Below, piece after piece: positions 25,269-33,438 of a DNA stretch of 64,000 bases (the stretch's first letter is position 1; the number at the start of each line of letters is the position of its first letter). The position numbers and the translations under genes are program-made. The notes under the pieces are model-generated. The model saw only the letters and a list, made by a program, of their open reading frames with translations. It ran no database searches and was not told the origin of the DNA. The stretch comes from G965220075 sp965220075 (GTDB lineage: Bacteria > Chloroflexota > UBA11872), in contig OZ244806.1 of NCBI GenBank assembly GCA_965220075.1, positions 2,914,001-2,978,000 on the forward strand. The letters are read 5' to 3'.

Positions 25269-26828
25269 CTACGCCGCCGGCGACTGGAGCAAAAAGTACT
25301 CGTAGCTGTCGGTGAGGGCCAGCCAGGAAGCCTCGATGATGTTGGTGGAGCTGCCCACCGTGCCCCACGCACGGACGCCATCGGTGGATTCGATCAGCAC
25401 GCGCACGCCGGCGTCGGTGGCCGCGGCCGAGTCCAGGATTCGCACTTTGTAATCCACCAGGTGCATTCGACGCAGCTGGGGGAAAAAACGCTCCAGAGCC
25501 TTGCGGGCGGCGCGGTCCAGGGCGCTCACGGGTCCGTTCCCGTCGGCGGCGGTGTGGAAGATCTCGTCGCCGACGCGGATCTTGACCATGGCCTCGGAAA
25601 GCATTTCGCGGGCGCCGCGGTTTTCGGCTAGTACCACGAAATCCACGAACTCGAACGGCGACCGGTAGTCCTGGTCCTGCCGTCGCAGCAGGAGCTCGAA
25701 GGAAGCCTCGGCGCCCTCGAACTGAAACCCGCGCTCCTCGAGACGCTTGACGTCGGCGAGCACCCGCTCAGTGCGTTCCTCGCCCCCGGAGATGCCCAAG
25801 GCGGCCGCCTTGGCGGCGATGGTGCTGCGCCCGGCAAGCTCCGAGATGAGCACGCGCGGCTCATTGCCGACCGCGGCGGGATCGATGTGCTGATAGGCGT
25901 CCGCGTGCTTGCGCATGCCGCTGCCGTGATAGCCGGCCTTGTGGGCGAAAGCGCTCGTGCCTACGTATGCGTTCTGTGGATCGGGCGCCGTGTTGGCAAT
26001 CTCGGCCACGTAGCGTGAGAGCTCGGTGGTCTGGCGCAGCTGCTCGGGCGATACGCATTGGCGCCCCAGCTTGAGCTGAAGGGTTGGAATGAGCGCCGTG
26101 AGACTGGCGTTGCCGCAGCGCTCGCCAAGCCCGTTGATGGTGCCCTGGACTTGAACCGCGCCCGCGCGTACGCCGGCCAGCGAGTTGGCGGTGCCTAGGT
26201 CCATGTCATTGTGGGCGTGGATGCCGAGCGGAACGCCGGTCCAGCCGCCGGCCGCTTGAGTGGCGGCCTCGACGTGGTCGGGCAGCGATCCGCCGTTCGT
26301 GTCGCACAGCACTATCCAGTCCGCGCCGGACTCCTCCGAAGCGCGCACGCAGCGCTCGACGTATTTGGGATCGTCTTGGCAGCCATCGAAGAAGTGCTCG
26401 GCGTCCACTATCACTTCGCGGCCAGCCTTCTTCAGCAGCCGCACGGTGTCGGCGATCATGGCGAGGTTCTCGTCGAGCGTGGTCTCGAGCACGGCCCTTA
26501 CCTGAAATCGCGAGAACTTGGCGACAATCGTGACGACGGGGGTCTCGCAGTCGAGCAGGGCGCGCAGGGCCGGGTCCGATTCGGCGCGGCGCTCCTTGTA
26601 GCGGGTCGACCCAAAGGCCGCGACCTTGGCCTGACGCCACGAGTGGCCGGCGGCGCGTTGAAAGAACTCGCGGTCTTTAGGGTTCGACCCTGGGAAACCA
26701 CCTTCGATGTAGTGAATGCCATATTCGTCCAGGCGCTGCGCGATCCGAATCTTGTCCTCAGCCGAGAACGCGATGCCTTCGGTCTGCGCGCCGTCGCGCA
26801 AGGTGGTGTCATAGAAGGTGAGTTGCAT
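25269..26828 (-). CDS. cimA: (R)-citramalate synthase
   Basis: AGAGGA sits 8 bases before the ATG at 26828 but directly against the ATG at 26837, so 26828 is preferred (519 residues). The protein is of the long CimA type in the DRE-TIM metallolyase family: YDTTLRDGAQTEGIAFSAEDK, YIEGGFPGSNPKD, the HAHND metal motif (IHAHNDMDLGTANS), NGLGERCGNASLT and a C-terminal LeuA-like regulatory domain (from about 385). It condenses pyruvate and acetyl-CoA to citramalate, which LeuCD and LeuB convert to 2-ketobutyrate, the isoleucine precursor, without threonine dehydratase. It is the last gene of the ilv-leu operon, 93 bp after leuB. Confidence 0.93.
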   Translation of the reverse strand: MQLTFYDTTLRDGAQTEGIAFSAEDKIRIAQRLDEYGIHYIEGGFPGSNPKDREFFQRAAGHSWRQAKVAAFGSTRYKERRAESDPALRALLDCETPVVTIVAKFSRFQVRAVLETTLDENLAMIADTVRLLKKAGREVIVDAEHFFDGCQDDPKYVERCVRASEESGADWIVLCDTNGGSLPDHVEAATQAAGGWTGVPLGIHAHNDMDLGTANSLAGVRAGAVQVQGTINGLGERCGNASLTALIPTLQLKLGRQCVSPEQLRQTTELSRYVAEIANTAPDPQNAYVGTSAFAHKAGYHGSGMRKHADAYQHIDPAAVGNEPRVLISELAGRSTIAAKAAALGISGGEERTERVLADVKRLEERGFQFEGAEASFELLLRRQDQDYRSPFEFVDFVVLAENRGAREMLSEAMVKIRVGDEIFHTAADGNGPVSALDRAARKALERFFPQLRRMHLVDYKVRILDSAAATDAGVRVLIESTDGVRAWGTVGSSTNIIEASWLALTDSYEYFLLQSPAA

Positions 26829-26921
26829 GAGATTCATCCTCTGTTTCGGCGTGGGCCGAAGGTGCGGTCAACAGATGAAGGGGCCGCGCCGGGCCCCGCT
26901 ATCGTTCTCACAAGCGCAGGG

Positions 26922-28013
26922 TCAGGCGCCGGGGGAGTCCTCGATGCGGGCAATGACCGCCGCGCCCATGGACGCGGAGTCCACGCGGCGCGCACTGTCC
27001 TCATATATATCGGGCGTACGAATCCCGTCCGCCAGAGTGCGGTCGACCGCGGCCTCGATGGCCGCGGCCGCGGTGGGAGAATCGAAAGAATGTCGGAACA
27101 TCATGGCAACACTGAGGATTGTACCCAAGGGATTGGCGATTCCCTGCCCCGCGATGTCCGGGGCGCTGCCGTGCACGGGCTCGTAGAGCGCCGGACCCTC
27201 GCCGCCAAGGCTGGCCGAGGGCAGCATGCCGAGCGATCCGGTGAAGGCCCCGGCCTCGTCGCTGAGGAAGTCGCCGAATGTGTTCTCGGTGACTATCACG
27301 TCCCATTCCGCAGGACGCTGAACCAGCGCGGCCGCGAAAGCGTCGGCCAGCAGGGACTGGAACCGGACATCCGGGTACTCCGACGCCACGTCGGCGGCCA
27401 CCTCGCGCCAGAGACGGCCGGACGCGAGCACGTTGAACTTGTCCACGGAGACGAGATTCCGGCGGCGCGCCCGCGCCCACTCGAATCCGACCCGAACCAA
27501 ACGCTCGATCTCCGTCCAGGTGTAGCTCAGCGTGTCCACCGCGCCCTGCTCGCCGTCGATCTGGCGCGGCCCTTTGGGCGAGCCGAAATACAGACCGCTC
27601 ACGAGCTCCCGAAATATGACCAGGTCGGTGCCTCGAACCAACTCGGCTCGAATGGGCGAAATGCCGACAAGCGCGTCGGGCACGCGCACGGGTCGGATGT
27701 TGGCGTATAGCCCAAGCTCCCTGCGCAGGCGCAGGACGCCTTCTTCGGGCGTGTGGCGTGAACGTGGGTCGTTCCACTTCGGCCCGCCGACCGCGCCCAG
27801 AAGGATCGCGTCGGCATCCTTGGCGTCCTGAAGAACAGAATCGGTGCAGGGCACGCCGTGCGCGTCGATGCTGCAACCGCCCAGAGGCCGCTCGATGAGC
27901 TCTATTTCATGACCGGTGCGGGCGGCGACGTGGTCGAGGACTCTCAGGCCCTGGGCAATGACTTCCGGCCCGATGCCGTCGCCGGGCGTGACGAGCACGC
28001 GCCAGCGGCTCAC
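26922..28013 (-). CDS. leuB: 3-isopropylmalate dehydrogenase
   Basis: The GTG at 28013 overlaps the leuD stop as GTGA and gives a 363-residue protein beginning VLVTPGDGIGPEV; the frame's longer upstream extension lies inside leuD and is not used. Family sites are RRELGLYANIRPVRV (substrate arginines), DKFNVLASGRLWREV (catalytic Lys), NTFGDFLSDEAG (metal Asp) and YEPVHGSAPDIAGQGIANP (NAD site). It oxidises and decarboxylates 3-isopropylmalate to 2-ketoisocaproate; with cimA in the same operon it is expected to act on 3-methylmalate as well. Confidence 0.94.
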   Translation of the reverse strand: MSRWRVLVTPGDGIGPEVIAQGLRVLDHVAARTGHEIELIERPLGGCSIDAHGVPCTDSVLQDAKDADAILLGAVGGPKWNDPRSRHTPEEGVLRLRRELGLYANIRPVRVPDALVGISPIRAELVRGTDLVIFRELVSGLYFGSPKGPRQIDGEQGAVDTLSYTWTEIERLVRVGFEWARARRRNLVSVDKFNVLASGRLWREVAADVASEYPDVRFQSLLADAFAAALVQRPAEWDVIVTENTFGDFLSDEAGAFTGSLGMLPSASLGGEGPALYEPVHGSAPDIAGQGIANPLGTILSVAMMFRHSFDSPTAAAAIEAAVDRTLADGIRTPDIYEDSARRVDSASMGAAVIARIEDSPGA

Positions 28014-28621
28014 GGAGAAGGATCGAATCCCGACAGGTAGGGCAGACGGCGCCTTGCGGCGCGGACCTCGGCGGGATTCTCGAGCAACAAGCCGAGCGCG
28101 TCCCACTCTCCCGTGAGAAAGCTCTTGCGCACGCCGGGGGGCAGACCGGCCTGGTATTCGCGGCCGCCCGCAACTACCAGCGTGGAAGCGATGTCGATGC
28201 GCAGCGAAGTTTGCGGCTCGTGCTGAATCAGGTTCTGAAGGCGCGCCACGTCTTGCGGATCGAGCGTGAGGCAGGGAAGCCCGATGGTGACGCAGTTGCC
28301 GAAGAAAATCTCCGCAAAGCTCTCGCCCAGGATGGCCTCGATGCCCCAGCGCCGCAGGGCCTGGGGCGCGTGCTCACGGCTCGAGCCGGACCCGAAGTTG
28401 CGGTTGACAAAAAGCACGCTGGCACCTCGGAAACTCGGATCGTCGAAGGGATGGCGGCCGGCCTGGGCGGCGCGCTCGTCCTCGAAGGCGTGCCGGCCGA
28501 GATCGTCAAACGTCAGCAAGCGCAGAAAGCGCGCGGGGATGATGCGATCGGTGTCTATGTCGTTGCCGCGCACGACGATGCCGCGGCCCTGGACGGTTTC
28601 GATCGGTTGCGGGCCGGTCAT
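28010..28621 (-). CDS. leuD: 3-isopropylmalate dehydratase small subunit
   Basis: This 203-residue protein is the LeuD swivel domain: GRGIVVRGNDIDTDRIIPARFL at the start, then NFGSGSSREHAPQAL, the substrate-binding loop, and NCVTIGLP. It pairs with LeuC to isomerise 2- and 3-isopropylmalate (and citramalate to methylmalate). It is 84 bp downstream of leuC and its stop overlaps the leuB start by four bases, which implies translational coupling. Confidence 0.93.
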   Translation of the reverse strand: MTGPQPIETVQGRGIVVRGNDIDTDRIIPARFLRLLTFDDLGRHAFEDERAAQAGRHPFDDPSFRGASVLFVNRNFGSGSSREHAPQALRRWGIEAILGESFAEIFFGNCVTIGLPCLTLDPQDVARLQNLIQHEPQTSLRIDIASTLVVAGGREYQAGLPPGVRKSFLTGEWDALGLLLENPAEVRAARRRLPYLSGFDPSP

Positions 28622-28705
28622 GTCTCCCCGCTTAGTCCCACCTGTCCCAAGCGGGAGCGGGCGTGAGGCGGCGAATGCGGGCGTCGATGATTGGGCGGCA
28701 CATGG

Positions 28706-30112
28706 CTAGTTGAGTGGAAAGGAGCGGATGTCGGTGACCGCTCCCGTGACAGCCGCGGCGGCGACCATGGCGGGGCTCATGAGCAAGGTGCGGCCCAGCG
28801 GGCTCCCTTGCCGGCCGATGAAGTTACGGTTGCTGGACGAGGCGCACATCTGATCGTCGATGAGCTTGTCGGGATTCATGGCCAGACACATCGAGCAGCC
28901 GGCCTCGCGCCATTCAAAACCGGCGGCCGTGAAGACCTCGTGCAGACCCTCCGCTTCCGCCTGCGCTTTTACCGCCTGCGAGCCAGGCACGACCAGGGCG
29001 GTGACGCCCGGGCTGACTCTGTGGCCGCGGGCAAAGCTGGCGGCCTGGCGCAGGTCGGAGATGCGGCTGTTGGTGCACGAGCCAATAAAAGCCACGTCGA
29101 TGGGAGTGCCGCTGATGGCGGCGCCCGGAGTGAGCTTCATGTGCGCCAGGGCGTTCTCGGCGGTGAGGCGCTCGTTGCCGTCAAGCTGATCGGGCGCCGG
29201 AATGACCCCGTCCACACCCACGACGTGGCCCGGGTTGGTTCCCCAGGTGACCATTGGGGCGATATCGGCGGCGTCTATGCGAACGACGTCGTCGTAGGCG
29301 GCGCCCGGTTCCGAGGCTATCGAGCTCCACCAGCGCCGCGCGGCCTGGAACTCGGCGCCGCCGGGCGCAAACGGGCGGCCCTGGAGATAGCTGAAGGTCG
29401 TGTCGTCGGGATTCACGTAGCCGACGCGCGCGCCGGCCTCGATGGACATGTTGCAGACCGTCATGCGCTCGTCCATGGAGAAGCGGTCGAACACGCCGCC
29501 CGCGTACTCGTACGCAAAGCCGGCGCCGCCCTGAACCCCAAGCCGCCCGATGATGTACAGGATCACGTCCTTGGCGAAGGCGCCGGGGCTCAACTCGCCG
29601 CTGACCTCGATACGGCGGCACTTGGGTTTCGCGGCCGCCATGGTCTGCGTGGCCAAGACGTCGCGCAGCTGCGAAGTTCCAATGCCGAAGGCAACGGCGC
29701 CAAGCGCGCCGTGCGTGCTCGTGTGGCTGTCGCCGCAGGCGATTGTCATGCCCGGTTGCGTGAGTCCCAGCTCGGGGCCGATGACGTGCACGATTCCCTG
29801 ACGTCCGCTGGCGCGGTCGTAGATGGGGATGCCGAAGTCCCGCACGTTTTGCTCGACGGCGGCGAACATTTGCTCAGCCATCGTGTCGCGGTAGGGGCGC
29901 GGCTCGCCATCGGTGGGAATGATGTGGTCCACGGTCGCGAACGTGCGGTCGGGAAAGCGCACGTCCAACCCACGCTCGCGCAGCATCTGAAAGGCCTGCG
30001 GCGAGGTGACTTCGTGGACGAGGTGCAGGCCCACGAATAGCTGAGTCTGGCCGTTGGGCAGGGTACGGACCGTGTGGAGTTCCCAGACCTTGTCCAAGAG
30101 AGTTTGAGCCAT
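28706..30112 (-). CDS. leuC: 3-isopropylmalate dehydratase large subunit
   Basis: I take the ATG at 30112 (MAQTLLDKVWELH), giving 468 residues as in most LeuC proteins. The three [4Fe-4S] ligands are visible: the Cys of GSCTNSR and the two of CSMCLAMNPD. Other aconitase-family motifs are DHIIPT, CGDSHTSTHGALGAVAFGIG and SSSNRNFIGRQG. It forms the heterodimer with LeuD, whose gene follows 84 bp downstream. It is 90 bp after leuA in the same operon. Confidence 0.94.
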   Translation of the reverse strand: MAQTLLDKVWELHTVRTLPNGQTQLFVGLHLVHEVTSPQAFQMLRERGLDVRFPDRTFATVDHIIPTDGEPRPYRDTMAEQMFAAVEQNVRDFGIPIYDRASGRQGIVHVIGPELGLTQPGMTIACGDSHTSTHGALGAVAFGIGTSQLRDVLATQTMAAAKPKCRRIEVSGELSPGAFAKDVILYIIGRLGVQGGAGFAYEYAGGVFDRFSMDERMTVCNMSIEAGARVGYVNPDDTTFSYLQGRPFAPGGAEFQAARRWWSSIASEPGAAYDDVVRIDAADIAPMVTWGTNPGHVVGVDGVIPAPDQLDGNERLTAENALAHMKLTPGAAISGTPIDVAFIGSCTNSRISDLRQAASFARGHRVSPGVTALVVPGSQAVKAQAEAEGLHEVFTAAGFEWREAGCSMCLAMNPDKLIDDQMCASSSNRNFIGRQGSPLGRTLLMSPAMVAAAAVTGAVTDIRSFPLN

Positions 30113-30202
30113 GGTTAGTTTGTCCGGCGCATTTGCGGCCTGAGCGTGGGCATGGTCGCCCGGCGCACGAGGCATTGTTCAGATTGCCGCAGGATCATGG
30201 CG

Positions 30203-31768
30203 CTACGAGGCCGCGCCGGCCACGGCCTGCGCCTCGGGGGTTGCCGACCAGTCCTTCCCCAAACCGGCCAGCAGGCGGTTGAGCGCGTTCAGGTAGGCCA
30301 TGGCGCTGGCCACCAGGATGTCCGTGTCAGCGCCATGGCCACTGAATACCTTGCCCTCACTCTCGACCCGAATGGTGACTTCGCCGATGGCGTCCACCCC
30401 CTCGGTGACCGAGTTTACCGAGAACTCGATGAGCCGGTTCGGGACACCGATGACGCGGTTGATTGCCTGATATATGGCATGAACCGGTCCGTCTCCAATG
30501 GCCGCGTCGGAGTACACCGTGCCATCGTCCGACTTGAGCCGCACGGTGGCGGTGGGCATGGCGGACGTGCCGCAGCTCACCTGCACGTGCTCCAGCTCGA
30601 AGGCCTGGTGGAAAGAGCGCTGCAGCTCGTTCTGGACGATGGCCTCGATATCGCGATCGGTGACGTCCTTTTTGCGATCGGCGATCTCCTTGAACGCGGT
30701 GAACGCGTTTTGCCGTTCTTCATCACCCAACACATATCCCAGGCGTTCGAGCCGGTCGCGGAAAGCGTGGCGGCCCGAAGTCTTGCCGAGGATGATGCTG
30801 CTCTGCCCAACGCCCACGTCGCGGGGATCCATGATCTCGTAGGTGGTGCGCTCCTTGAGCATGCCGTCCTGGTGCAGACCGGAGGAGTGCGCGAAGGCGT
30901 TGGCGCCGATAACGGCCTTGTTTGGCGGCACGACCATGCGCATGTAGCGAGAAACCAGACGGCTGGTGCGAGCCAGCTCGGAGGTTTGGATGCGCGTGGC
31001 GGCGTCGTAGAAGTCCCCGCGGGTGCGCAGGGCCATGGCGATTTCCTCGAGCGCCGCGTTGCCGGCCCGTTCGCCTACTCCGTTGATAGTGCACTCGACC
31101 TGCGCGGCGCCTTCTTTGATGGCCGCCAGCGAGTTGGCTACGGCCTGGCCCAGATCATCGTGGCAGTGGATCGAGAGAGCGACGCGCTCGATGCCCTGGG
31201 TGCGCTGCATGATCGCGCGCACCATGGCGCCGAATTCCAGCGGCTGGGCGTAGCCGACGGTGTCCGGAAAGTTGACCACGGTAGCCCCGCTATCGATAGC
31301 CGTGGCAAAGATGTCGCTGACGAAATCCAGATCGGAGCGCGTGGCGTCCATGGCCGAGAACTCAATGTGAGAGGTGTACTTGCGGGCGTAGCTGACGCTG
31401 TCACGCGTGAGCTCCAGAACGCGCTCGCGGCGCTGCCGCAGTTGGTGCCGCAAGTGGATGTCGGAGGTTGAGATGACGATGTGCAGCAGAGGATTCTCGG
31501 CGTACTTGAGCGCCTCCCAGGTGGAGTCGATCTGCTCGTGCTTGAACCCGCTGAGAGCGGCGACCTCGACGCCGCGCAACTCGCGGCTGAGCATCTCGAC
31601 CGCCTTGAAGTCGCCCGGCGAAGTGTGCGGAAAGCCGGCCTCGATAACGTCGACGTTGAGGCGCGCCAGCTGGCGCCCGATCTCCATTTTCTCGTCGATC
31701 GTCAGCGCGCCGCCAGCGGCCTGCTCGCCGTCGCGCAGAGTGGTATCAAAGACGCGAATGTGTCGCAT
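30203..31768 (-). CDS. leuA: 2-isopropylmalate synthase
   Basis: From the ATG at 31768 the protein is 521 residues, the bacterial LeuA length. DTTLRDGEQAAGGALT, FPHTSPGDF, IHCHDDLGQAVANS (metal His and Asp) and NGVGERAGNAALEEI mark the catalytic barrel. A C-terminal regulatory domain from about residue 390 (VSCGTSAMPTATVRL, then AIGDGPVHAIYQAINR) is the leucine feedback site in this family. It condenses 2-ketoisovalerate with acetyl-CoA. It is separated from ilvC by 151 bp that contain two hairpins, and its paralogue CimA closes the same operon. Confidence 0.94.
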   Translation of the reverse strand: MRHIRVFDTTLRDGEQAAGGALTIDEKMEIGRQLARLNVDVIEAGFPHTSPGDFKAVEMLSRELRGVEVAALSGFKHEQIDSTWEALKYAENPLLHIVISTSDIHLRHQLRQRRERVLELTRDSVSYARKYTSHIEFSAMDATRSDLDFVSDIFATAIDSGATVVNFPDTVGYAQPLEFGAMVRAIMQRTQGIERVALSIHCHDDLGQAVANSLAAIKEGAAQVECTINGVGERAGNAALEEIAMALRTRGDFYDAATRIQTSELARTSRLVSRYMRMVVPPNKAVIGANAFAHSSGLHQDGMLKERTTYEIMDPRDVGVGQSSIILGKTSGRHAFRDRLERLGYVLGDEERQNAFTAFKEIADRKKDVTDRDIEAIVQNELQRSFHQAFELEHVQVSCGTSAMPTATVRLKSDDGTVYSDAAIGDGPVHAIYQAINRVIGVPNRLIEFSVNSVTEGVDAIGEVTIRVESEGKVFSGHGADTDILVASAMAYLNALNRLLAGLGKDWSATPEAQAVAGAAS

Positions 31769-31795
31769 GGTGGCCTCGTTCGTCTCGCAAGGTGG

Positions 31796-31855
31796 GCGGC
31801 CGTGACACGGCCGCAAAAGTCGCCCGGGGGTCTCCCCTCCCGCTAGAGGGAGGGG
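31796..31855 (-). other. two hairpins between ilvC and leuA
   Basis: The 151 bp between ilvC and leuA hold no gene but two stems. GCGGCCGTG pairs with CACGGCCGC (31796-31804 with 31806-31814), and CCCCTCCC pairs with GGGAGGGG (31834-31841 with 31848-31855, loop of six). Neither has a T-run. They could set the ratio of ilv to leu message by partial termination or by protecting ends after cleavage. Confidence 0.45.
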
Positions 31856-31919
31856 CCGGGAAGCGCGAGGCGCCGCTCAGGGCGGCCCGCGCGAAGGCGC
31901 AAAGCGCTGACTAGTCGAC

Positions 31920-32924
31920 TCATTCGCGGGTCTTCGGCAGCCAGTTCATCATGCCGCGCAACTCACGGCCCACAACCTCAATGGAGTGATTCTGGTCCTT
32001 GCTCCGTAACGCATTGTACGCGGGCCGATTAGCTTTGTTCTCGAGAATCCATTCACGAGCGAACTTTCCGTCCTGAATGTCGGTCAGGACGCCGCGCATG
32101 GTCGAGCGGACGTGGTCGTCGATGACGCGCGGGCCGGAGACCAGGTCCCCGTACTCGGCCGTGTCACTCACCGAGTAGCGCATGTAGGTGATGCCGCCCT
32201 GGTAGATGAGGTCGACGATGAGCTTGAGCTCGTGCAGGCACTCGAAGTAGGCGAGGCGCGGGTCGTAGCCAGCGTCGATGAGCGTGTCGTAGGCGGCGCG
32301 GATGAGCGCCGAGACGCCGCCGCACAGCACGGCCTGCTCGCCGAACAGGTCGGTTTCGGTCTCGTCCTTGAAGGTGGTCTCGATCAGCCCGGCCTTGGCG
32401 CTGCCGATGGCTTTGGCGTATTCGAGAGTAGTCTCACGGGCGCTTCCAGTGGCGTCCTGGTGCACGGCAAACAGGGCCGGCACGCCGACGCCCGCCTCGA
32501 ACAGGTCCCGCACGATGTGGCCGGGGCCTTTGGGCGCGACCATGGCCACGTCTACGTCGTCCGGCGGGTTGATCTGTCCGAAGTGAATGTTGAACCCATG
32601 GGCGAACATCAGGATCTGGCCGGGCTTGAGGTTGGGACCGATCTGAGTGTCGAAGGCGTCGGGCTGAGTTTGATCGGGGAGCGCCAGCATGGTCACGTCG
32701 GATACGGACACGGCCTCTTCGGTGTCCATGACAACGAGGTCCGCCCATTCGGCGCGCTCCCGCGACGCGCTGCCGGGCCGCAGCCCCACAACCACGTCAA
32801 CACCGCTGTCGCTCAGGTTGCGCGCGTGCGCGTGGCCCTGACTGCCGTAGCCCAGGACCGCGACTTTCTTGCCTTCAAGCTGGCCGCCCGCGATGTCGGC
32901 CTCGTAGAGAACTTTGTCAGCCAC
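31920..32924 (-). CDS. ilvC: ketol-acid reductoisomerase
   Basis: The GTG at 32924, with GGAAGGG upstream, gives a 334-residue class I (short) enzyme. The N-terminal NADP domain has VLGYGSQGHAHARNLSDSG and ALPDQTQ; the all-helical C-terminal domain has KDETETDLFGEQAVLCGG (the two Mg2+ sites, Asp and Glu) and ECLHELKLIVDLIYQGG. It rearranges and reduces acetolactate or acetohydroxybutyrate. SGVDVVVGLRPGSASRERA carries the Arg and Ser residues of NADPH specificity. Its start overlaps the end of ilvN by 8 bp. Confidence 0.95.
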   Translation of the reverse strand: MADKVLYEADIAGGQLEGKKVAVLGYGSQGHAHARNLSDSGVDVVVGLRPGSASRERAEWADLVVMDTEEAVSVSDVTMLALPDQTQPDAFDTQIGPNLKPGQILMFAHGFNIHFGQINPPDDVDVAMVAPKGPGHIVRDLFEAGVGVPALFAVHQDATGSARETTLEYAKAIGSAKAGLIETTFKDETETDLFGEQAVLCGGVSALIRAAYDTLIDAGYDPRLAYFECLHELKLIVDLIYQGGITYMRYSVSDTAEYGDLVSGPRVIDDHVRSTMRGVLTDIQDGKFAREWILENKANRPAYNALRSKDQNHSIEVVGRELRGMMNWLPKTRE

Positions 32925-33438
32925 GCGCCCTTCCGTTCCCGGTAATGGTCTGGTCTCGCGCCATGGCGATGACGCCAGTGCGAGAGACCTCCTGAATAGT
33001 GTACTCCGAGGTGACCTCCAGGAAACGATCGATCTTGTCCGAGGAACCTGTCATTTCGACAATCATGGACTGCTTGCTCACGTCGACGATCTCACCGCGA
33101 AAGATATTGGTGATCTGGGTCAAGCCCGGTCGCTCGGCCGGTGAGACGTTGACCTTGACCAGCGCCATCTCCCGGTCCACGGCCGGAATCTCGCTCAGAT
33201 CGCGCACGGTAATGACGTCGACCAGCTTGTAGAGCTGCTTCTCGCACTGCTTGATTTCGGCCGCGGAGCCTTCCACGGCGATGGTCATACGCGAGTAGCC
33301 CGGCTCTTCGGAATGCCCGACGGCAAGGCTGGCGATGTTGAAGCTTCTGCGGCGGAAGAGACTGGCGACGCGGGTGAGGACGCCCGGATGGTCGGCCACC
33401 AGGGCTACCAGGGTTCGCGACTCGGGCGCGGCGGTCAT
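32917..33438 (-). CDS. ilvN: acetolactate synthase small (regulatory) subunit
   Basis: The ATG at 33438 overlaps the ilvB stop as ATGA and gives 173 residues. An N-terminal ACT domain (LVALVADHPGVLTRVASLFRR, with FNIASLAVG) is followed by the C-terminal ALS-small domain (VKVNVSPAERPGLTQI, FRGEIVDVSKQSMIVEMTG). It confers valine feedback on IlvB. The frame is open upstream, but that part overlaps ilvB and is ignored. Tight overlap on both sides indicates coupled translation of ilvB, ilvN and ilvC. Confidence 0.94.
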   Translation of the reverse strand: MTAAPESRTLVALVADHPGVLTRVASLFRRRSFNIASLAVGHSEEPGYSRMTIAVEGSAAEIKQCEKQLYKLVDVITVRDLSEIPAVDREMALVKVNVSPAERPGLTQITNIFRGEIVDVSKQSMIVEMTGSSDKIDRFLEVTSEYTIQEVSRTGVIAMARDQTITGNGRARG

